Of a stretch of 64,000 nt of DNA, positions 57,400 to 64,000 are shown piece after piece. A program made the translations under genes and the position numbers. The DNA comes from 2-12-FULL-35-23 sp965196985 (GTDB taxonomy: Bacteria; Pseudomonadota; Gammaproteobacteria; UBA12402): the NCBI GenBank assembly GCA_965196985.1, contig CBDALO010000249.1:14726-78725 (forward strand). Direction: 5' to 3'. A model generated the notes under the pieces. That model worked only from the letters and a program-made list of their open reading frames with translations. It had not been told where the DNA came from and did no database searches. Numbering within the stretch: position 1 is the first letter of the stretch; each line of letters starts with the position of its first letter.

Positions 57400-58540
57400 G
57401 TTAATATGGATCATTATCTGGGTCAGAAAAAACTGACTTTGGAATCGTAATATTGACACCACGCCCTGATTTAAACGAAATATCTCGCAAGCTATCTACA
57501 ACATCTGGCGCTTCGTTTGGTACTGTAATAGTAAATAGCGCTTCTACGTAAGTATGACCATCATCAGCACGCAACTTTAAGCTATATTTGCCTTGATAAC
57601 CACTCAAAGGTGTGCCTGCTAATGTATCACCACGCATGGATAACCAGGCTGGTGAACCTGGTACGCTGAGCTCTAGTGGGTCACCATCTAAATCACTAAA
57701 GAGAATACTGCTATCAAATGTTTTGTTATATAAGTTTCCAACAAAGACTTCTTGTGGCGAAATAAATGACCTTACGGTGGGCGGATGCTGATAGTTTAAC
57801 TGGAAGGAAGTATCCGCTGATGCGCCACTGGTTGTCGTTGCAGTCCAAGTTAGGTTATAAATCGCTTTATCTGTAATCGGTCGCTCACCGGATAGTTTGA
57901 CTGATTGTACCCAATGCTTGCCTAAGTTCTTAGCTTGTAATACCTCAAGGCCATCGATACCTTTAGCAAGGATTAAACGATTATCCGTTAAGATCATATC
58001 CTTAATCTTACCTTTGCTAATAGTGTACTGAGACAGCGTCGTTATTTGTAAAGGATCGCTAACATCGTAAATTGAAACCTTGTTGTCGGTTGCAACAAAT
58101 AATAACTGATTCTTAACAACAATTTTGCTGATGCTATCAGTAATTGATAGAAGATTGGTAAACGTTGGCGGTGTACCGACATTTGGAAAATAAATACCAA
58201 CACCCAGACCGGCGTTAACTATAAAATAATATTGTGAATTAAAAGCTAATTGACTGACACTGGAAAACGGCAAAATTTCAGTTGGTGCGGATAAAGTGTT
58301 GTTCGCATAAATATCATAAAACTGAACCGTACTTGCACCACGTGCAATCATTAAAGTTTGCTCAGAGACTAGCATATCAGTAATACCAGCGCTTGCTGTA
58401 TCACTAATTAAGTTCCATGGGCTAGTGTCCGTTTCGTTATATATGCTGAACGAGGTTGAGCCACCGACAAAGACTTTATCACCATAAAAAGCAATATGTG
58501 GTGCTGAAGTGAAGCTTTGTGTGGATGCCGTTGGGATAAA
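57400..58540 (-). pseudogene. Giant gene piece 3: end of propeller, first Ig-like modules
   Basis: About 380 codons. The first part has propeller-like repeats (APHIAFYGDKVFVGGSTSFS; LLFVATDNKVSIYDVSDPLQ; LILAKGIDGLEVLQAKNLG), typical of LVIVD sequences. It passes into Ig-like modules (SILFSDLDGDPLELSVPGSP, GTPLSGYQGKYSLKLRADDG). Marks the domain boundary of the giant protein. Confidence 0.88.
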
Positions 58541-58548
58541 TCCTGCAG

Positions 58549-60080
58549 GATAGAGCGTTATTTTGTCTGTAAAAACCAACTTCAGTACTTAGAAAAACCT
58601 TTAAAATTCTAAATGGCACTCTATTGTACCTGTTTCATCGCATAATATCTTAAATTAATTATGCTAATCAATCTAAAAAATTATTTATACCTCAAATTTT
58701 TCTCCTCTCAAAATAAATTATTAACTTTTAGGTAATAGCAATTATATCTCGTTAATAAGAACAAGAATGATCTATCCTAAAACCCTATGAAGCCTTATTA
58801 TTCACTTCAACTTAAGTATCTAGGTGATCCGCTCCACTGGTCATCAATTTCCACTAAAACAGCTGATACGAGCCTTAGGCACGATTCAGTATTAGGGAAA
58901 ATTCCAACTGTATGCGTCCTTCTTTTTACCTCTCTGTTTACGCGCTCAGCTATGTTACTGGTTCTTAATCTTTTTTGATGCGGCCTGTCAAAGTTCATCA
59001 CTACTAAGCCCTCCGGTATATTCACTTCCAACCAAGAAGAAAGCTCTGGTGCTGTTTGCTGATATTTATCTACCGCCATAGCCAATAGTCTTTCCGACTC
59101 ATGAATGTTTGAGGCATTAAATATAGCTGTAATCTCCTCAGCTACTGGTTCCTTCATTGAGCGCTTTGGTATGTGAGCCTGAGCATTTTGCTGCAAATGA
59201 AATTGGCAGCGTTGCCAAGGAACACTGGGGAACACAGCTCTTCTAGCGGCTTTTAGGCCAGTATGAGCGTCGCTAGTAATCAACTCAATACCATGTATAC
59301 CTCGCTCAACCAACTGCTGAAGAAAATCACGCCAATGTACCTCAGCCTCTGATAACGCAACAGAAACACCTAGCACTGTTCTCTTGCCGGTTGATTCATC
59401 AAAGCCATAGGCTATCAATACCGCACAGTCTTGTACTGTGCCGCTAGTGCGCACCTTCTCATAACGTGCATCTAGCCAAAGATATTTTATCTTTCCTAAC
59501 GGCTTATTTCGCCATTTCTTTAAATCTTCATCCAACAATTTAGCGCAACGGCTTACCTCTGTGCTTGAAATATCTGTTCCACAGAGTTGCTTTAGCACCT
59601 TTTCAACTTTGCGCGTGGAAACCCCATGCACATACATTTCAGCGACAGCCAGCTTAAGTGCTCTATCAGAGCGTACACCTCGCTCTAAGACTGATGGATA
59701 GAAGGCTTCATTGGAGTCTCTAACCTGCGGTATCTGTAGCTCAAGCTGACCTTGACCTGTGTTAATTAACCTTGGTTTAAAGCCGTTCGCATATCCGTTT
59801 CTATCGCCAGTTCGCTCATAAGGACTGGCATTTAAATGGCGCTCCCTTTCTATTAACATAGCCTCATTCATCAACCTGGAGACAAGCTTAGGTAAAGCTT
59901 CAAACCCCTCCATCGCTAAAACATGTATGGCTTCTTCGATTAAGTTCTCATTTTTATAGCAGCTCATTGTCATTCCTCTTTTTTGGTTAAGTTTACCTTA
60001 AAAGGAATTTCTAATCTGACTGAGTCGCCTGCTTATTTTCAGCAAGTCAATGGAATTTACAGAAAGGATGGCGCACTAGC
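58549..60080 (-). mobile_element. IS256-family element, copy 5 of 5
   Basis: 1532 bp, minus orientation. Duplication TCCTGCAG at 58541-58548 and 60081-60088. One base differs from the other copies in the 3' non-coding tail (TGTTTCATCGC for TGTCTCATCGC). Confidence 0.95.
58807..59973 (-). CDS. IS256-family transposase (copy 5)
   Basis: Encodes the same 388-residue protein as the other copies; motifs intact. Confidence 0.95.
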   Translation of the reverse strand: MTMSCYKNENLIEEAIHVLAMEGFEALPKLVSRLMNEAMLIERERHLNASPYERTGDRNGYANGFKPRLINTGQGQLELQIPQVRDSNEAFYPSVLERGVRSDRALKLAVAEMYVHGVSTRKVEKVLKQLCGTDISSTEVSRCAKLLDEDLKKWRNKPLGKIKYLWLDARYEKVRTSGTVQDCAVLIAYGFDESTGKRTVLGVSVALSEAEVHWRDFLQQLVERGIHGIELITSDAHTGLKAARRAVFPSVPWQRCQFHLQQNAQAHIPKRSMKEPVAEEITAIFNASNIHESERLLAMAVDKYQQTAPELSSWLEVNIPEGLVVMNFDRPHQKRLRTSNIAERVNREVKRRTHTVGIFPNTESCLRLVSAVLVEIDDQWSGSPRYLS

Positions 60081-61396
60081 TCCTGCAGCTGAATTAAGCA
60101 ATAACACATCCGTGTCACTCAATAGATAAGTCAATGTCCCATGGACAGCAATTTTATTTAAATCATCAGAAAAGGCCTGAATACCTTTAACTGTCCACAG
60201 TGAATCACTAACAAATAAACCTTGAATAAGCTTGTCTGAAGTTAGGGCTAATAATCCATTTTGATGCAATACTAACTGACTCAACTTAAGCTGGACGGTG
60301 GTTGGCCAGAGCTGTACAGATGATAAGACGGGGCTCTGATGGCTCTTGAGGCACATAACGATTTCGTTTTCATGAACAACCAAATCTCTAATTGTATCTT
60401 GGTAGTCTACGCCTTCATCAGGCACATTCCAGCCTGAAATATATTTTGGTGTTGTCGGCTTGGCAATATCTATTAAGTGCAAACTATGATCAGGGGTAGA
60501 TATAATAGCTACATCTCTAATAAAGACTATATGTGAACCTTTTACTTCAAAATGAGCAATAGTCAAAGAGCTATTGACAGAAAAAGGGACCTCCAATTCG
60601 CCTAATTTCACAGGGACAGTCGGCTCGCTGATATCAATGAGTCGTAGTTGGGAGTGGTCGATTATAGTGAAAGCCAAATCACCGTGCACTCCCAACAACG
60701 AATTGGTTTGGTATGAACTAACCATAATGCCTATTCGGGATGCCGGATAACCCCAAGGATAGGAACCTCGTTCCTTTAAATCAGCATCAAGAACAATTAA
60801 GCTTTCTTTAGATAGCACAACTGCATTCTCTCCTGAGATATCACTTAATAATACGTCATTATGGGAAAATGCAGAGTCAGCAACAGTTCCAGTAAGCGAT
60901 GATAATGTAAACTTGGATAGTGCGCCGTTGCTGGTATCTTTTAAATACAGACTATTCCTATTTTCAGCAGCTAACAAAGGACCGATTGGTGGTCTAAGTC
61001 CCGCATCAACCGTCATTACCTCAGCGGGTATTCCTTCACCATTAAATTCCAAAAATCGGTATCGATAATATTTACTTGGATTTGTAAGAGTACTTCCCTG
61101 AACCACAGCCAATGAAGAGTTAAATGTTGCAACATCACGAAGCCTAACTGAGGGAGAGTATGAAGTAACGTAAGCTTCATCAATTAGTTTTTTCGCATTA
61201 AATACACGTATATGCTGAGTAGTAGTAGTGAACCAAATAGGCACAACAGCCAGTGACCATGACTGAAATTTTGATACTTTGCTACAAGAAGCGATGATTC
61301 CTGCATATAAAAAACTATCTGTAACTGTACGCACCAGCATTGATTGAGAACCTGAATCAATCGAATAATTGCCAACAACACCTCTAAATCGAGCTT
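60081..61396 (-). pseudogene. Giant gene piece 2: propeller region
   Basis: About 438 codons of beta-propeller-type sequence: HSQLRLIDISEPTVPVKLGE, DHSLHLIDIAKPTTPKYISG, DLVVHENEIVMCLK. The short xLHLIDIxxPxxPxxL repeat is the LVIVD signature found in bacterial surface proteins. Joins piece 1 as EGLP-QARFRGVVGNYS and piece 3 as NSAAG-FIPTAST. Confidence 0.88.
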
Positions 61397-61404
61397 GTGG
61401 TAAG

Positions 61405-62791
61405 GGGTGCTGCCTTTATATAATGTAGAATATATAGCATAATATACACTTTAACATGATGAAGGATGGTGTTTGGATGTCAGCTAGAATTATCTCTGAT
61501 GAAAATAATGAATTAACTATTGAACTCAAGCTTCCACTAAAAGGATCTATGCTTGAATGTGAGGACGCAATTCTTGATGGGCTTAATGAGGTTGGAACAT
61601 TAGCCACTGAAAAAGCATTAAGTAAGTTTGATGCAGATGGCTCTCCTATCCATGTTGGAAAAATAAAGCTAACAGCACGAAGTAGAGATGAAGCAAATTA
61701 CCAAACGCCTTATGGAGTTGCTCGAGTTAAGCGTTATGTTTATCAAACCTCTAAAGGCGGGAAGATCTTTTGTCCTTTAGAAGATAAGGCTAGAATTATC
61801 CAAGGATCAACACCGCGATTTGCAAAAATAATCTCACATAAATACTCAAACTTACCTGCTCCTAGTGTTATTGATGATCTCAAGGTCAATCATAACCGTA
61901 AAATCTCACATTCATACTTGCAACGGGCAACTGATTTTGTTGGCGGTATTGCACAAGCCAAAGAGGCTGAGTGGGAATATGAAGAGCCAAAGCTTGATGC
62001 AGGCGTTGAGATGCTAAGCATTAGCTTAGATGGTGCATATGTTCTCACCGTTGATGATGGTTATAGAGAGAGCATGGTTGGAACTATTTCCATGTATGAT
62101 AAGCATGGTGCACGCCTGCACACAACCTACGTTGCAGCATCACCAGAATATGGAAAAGATGAATTCTTTAATAGGCTTGAAAAGGAAATAAAGCTGAAAA
62201 AGAAATATTACCCTGATGCTAAAACAATTGGCGTTGCTGATGGAGCAAAAAATAATTGGCCATTTCTAAAAAAACATACTGATACGCAAATTTTAGATTT
62301 TTGGCATGCAACTGAATATCTCGGTGAAGCATCAAAGGCAATATTTACCAAAAAATCTGAAAGAGATGAGCGTGATGTTTGGCTCCAAGAGCGATGTCAT
62401 GACTTAAAGCACAAGAAAGGTGCGGCAGGTAGAATACTTGCTGAGCTTAAAGAGCATGTAAATAAAAAACTGAATAAATCGCTTAGAGAAAAGCTAGAAG
62501 GAACAATTACGTATTTTGAAAATAATATTAAAGAAAAGCGAATGTCGTATCATAATTTGATTAAGCAGAATGCACCAATTGGCTCTGGCGTCACTGAAGC
62601 AGCATGTAAAACAATTGTTAAACAAAGATTAGGCGGATCAGGAATGCGCTGGAAAGACAAGGGAATGAAAATTGTTTTATGCTTGAGAACACTAGTAAAG
62701 ACTAAAGGAAGATGGGATCAGTTTTGGGAGAAGGTTAATGATTTTGGCGTGCCAGCAGTAATATAGCCTACATTATATAGAGGCAGCACCC
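61405..62791 (+). mobile_element. ISKra4-family element, copy 3 of 3
   Basis: 1387 bp. Duplication GTGGTAAG at 61397-61404 and 62792-62799, in the giant gene. Confidence 0.95.
61456..62766 (+). CDS. ISKra4-family transposase (copy 3)
   Basis: Same start context as copy 1 (ATG ATG AAG, with ATG 61477 as the conserved alternative). Minor changes (for example DVWLQERCHD, KEHVNKKLN); catalytic blocks intact. Confidence 0.93.
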   Translation: MMKDGVWMSARIISDENNELTIELKLPLKGSMLECEDAILDGLNEVGTLATEKALSKFDADGSPIHVGKIKLTARSRDEANYQTPYGVARVKRYVYQTSKGGKIFCPLEDKARIIQGSTPRFAKIISHKYSNLPAPSVIDDLKVNHNRKISHSYLQRATDFVGGIAQAKEAEWEYEEPKLDAGVEMLSISLDGAYVLTVDDGYRESMVGTISMYDKHGARLHTTYVAASPEYGKDEFFNRLEKEIKLKKKYYPDAKTIGVADGAKNNWPFLKKHTDTQILDFWHATEYLGEASKAIFTKKSERDERDVWLQERCHDLKHKKGAAGRILAELKEHVNKKLNKSLREKLEGTITYFENNIKEKRMSYHNLIKQNAPIGSGVTEAACKTIVKQRLGGSGMRWKDKGMKIVLCLRTLVKTKGRWDQFWEKVNDFGVPAVI

Positions 62792-63821
62792 GTGGTAAGC
62801 CTTCAATAATGGTTGATGTACCCGTTAGTGCATCAGTTAACGAAATTTTTACGCCGTCACCATCAGGATTTGGCAAATATATTTTACCATCATGAACATA
62901 CATATCCTGTGCCAAAGTTAAATTACCCATTGGCACTGGCAGTGTATGCAACAATGATAAATCAGTTGCGGTGCGATTTAAGACATGTAAACCACCAAGT
63001 CCACTAGCAGCTAACAGATAGTCACCACTGAGCGCTAAACTTTGTGGCGAGCCGGCTATAGCAAGCTCACTTAATAATTGCGGTTGAGTTAGGTCAGCTA
63101 AGTCATACGCCATAACGCCTGCTGCACCAGCCAGGTAAGTTGTATTATCAACATGTGCAACAGCGGTGACACCACCGAATGGACTAACGTCTCCGACTTC
63201 TGTTAACGCAAAATCCGCCGTACGATTAGCAATGATTAAGCCCTTGCTACCGTCGGCGATATAAACCGTATCACCATTGATAGCGACGTCTTTTGCTTCA
63301 CCTGCTGTAGCGAAATGGCTTAACATCTTCGGTGCAGTAGGGTCGGACATATTGTAAGTAAACACACCTCCATCGCCCATCGCGACATAGGCGATATCAC
63401 CATCGAATTTAATGCGTTCAAAGGCACCGTTAGTGCTGTGTGTTGAAACGGATTGTAAAGGTGCGTCAGGGGTGACGCTTAACCAATCGGGTAGTTGTCC
63501 ATCATCAGAAGCAACGGTTGGACGTAGGTATAGATCATCCGATTCAAAATAATTTCTGACTGGGAAGGTTGCTGCATAGCTCTCACCTGATTTGGCAACT
63601 TGCAGTGAGACGTCTCTTGTACTGGTTACTGTGCTGTTTTCGGCTAGTTCACGAGACAGGGAAAGATAAAGATCTGGGGGTATTGGATCAAAAGCAGGTT
63701 GATCTAACTCCAACTTGGCAGGATCAACAGCACTTCCTCGTAAGCTCCTGCTTGTTGACTCTGCTCCTCCTCCCAAACTCAACAAACTGGCCAAACCAAC
63801 TAGAACGTTTCCTAATCTCAT
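62792..63821 (-). pseudogene. Giant gene piece 1: signal peptide and first propeller repeats
   Basis: Starts MRLGNVLVGLASLLSLGGGA, a plausible Sec signal peptide, with CCAGGGATAATAATT before ATG 63821. An N-terminal module (SESYAATFPVRNYFESDD-like segment ending LPDWLSVTP) is followed by propeller repeats: IKFDGDIAYVAMGDGGVFTY, DVAINGDTVYIADGSKGLII, LALSGDYLLAASGLGGLHVL. The stop read before the ISKra4 element comes from the element. A truncated secreted protein of about 350 residues could still be made. Confidence 0.88.
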
Positions 63822-63878
63822 AATTATTATCCCTGGCGATCGTTTTCATTTATGGATAACAACAGAATCAGCAAAACT

Positions 63879-63982
63879 GTAGCCCGGATTGAAAACGCAA
63901 AGCGTTTGATAATCCGGGGATAATCTTAGACTTTGCCCCGGCTTTTCCCCCGCAAACAAGTTGCAGCTTCAAGCCGGGCTAC
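63879..63982. repeat. Dispersed hyphenated palindrome, family A copy 3
   Basis: 104 bp bounded by GTAGCCCGGATTGAAA and TTCAAGCCGGGCTAC, upstream of the giant gene. It lies between the gene's start and the right edge, so promoter elements must be within 63822-63878 or beyond it. Confidence 0.75.
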
Positions 63983-64000
63983 ACGCTACCCTCATAGACT

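Larger units (their letters stand above)
36863..63821 (-). pseudogene. Giant LVIVD-propeller / Ig-like envelope protein gene, split into eight pieces by seven insertions
   Basis: Eight minus-strand pieces join in frame when each insertion and one target-duplication copy are removed: 62792-63821, 60081-61396, 57400-58540 (less two inserted bases), 53310-55859, 51237-51769, 48953-49841, 42606-42829 and 36863-38370. The sum is 9189 bp, 3062 residues. Order of domains: signal peptide; LVIVD-type propeller repeats (about 1-1000); many He_PIG/cadherin-like modules with the motif LPSWLSF...RTFSGTP; one membrane helix; a C-terminal domain of about 390 residues that I do not recognise. Every junction reads through a conserved motif, which makes the reconstruction strong. 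In its present state none of the pieces can give the full protein. Confidence 0.92.

Overview
The window is AT-rich and looks like a chromosome segment of a gammaproteobacterium, probably host-associated. This rests on the core genes (clpB, cbpA/cbpM, mfd, pssA, a FadL porin, mpg), on a eukaryote-like ankyrin protein and a Fic protein, and on very heavy insertion-sequence (IS) load with many freshly broken genes. I cannot name the species from the sequence alone.

Layout. 1-7.1 kb: a decaying defence island. It holds the end of an AbiEii toxin, then a type I restriction operon in which hsdM and hsdS are both broken. Between them lie an intact DUF2130 nuclease-like gene and an intact OLD-family ATPase/TOPRIM nuclease, joined by ATGA overlaps. 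7.1-20.9 kb: an IS nest around a 994-residue ankyrin protein with sixteen near-identical 138-bp repeats. It contains an unclassified IS split by an ISKra4 element, two IS66 remnants, a partial three-gene transposon with an IS110 that is itself split by an IS66-like element, and a 5'-truncated fic gene. 20.9-36.3 kb: the ordinary chromosomal part. It has a small secreted protein, yefM with a doubly broken yoeB, fadL, pssA, the chaperone operon clpB-usp-cbpA-cbpM, a frameshifted secreted-protein gene, mpg, a nonsense-interrupted SMR transporter, a higBA-like toxin-antitoxin pair and mfd. 36.3-36.9 kb: a cluster of short dispersed repeats.

36.9-63.8 kb: a single giant minus-strand gene shattered by seven primary insertions. 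Removing each element plus one copy of its target duplication gives 9189 bp, divisible by three: a 3062-residue envelope protein with signal peptide, LVIVD-type propeller repeats, many putative-Ig/cadherin-like modules, one transmembrane helix and a C-terminal domain of unknown function. The insertions are three IS256 copies, two ISKra4 copies and two copies of a DUF6431 / DDE transposase / AAA ATPase transposon. Both transposon copies carry the same IS110 insertion, and one also carries a 1.88-kb ISNCY-like element.

Taken together, the window records recent genome erosion. Five IS256 copies with identical proteins and three near-identical ISKra4 copies mark a recent transposition burst. Restriction, toxin, drug-efflux and surface genes have been lost, while chaperone and DNA-repair genes remain intact. 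The most unusual items are the reconstructable giant gene, the three-gene transposon with a perfect GGGAAAA -1 frameshift site in its first gene, the homogenised ankyrin array, and the two nuclease-like genes kept intact inside a dead restriction operon.
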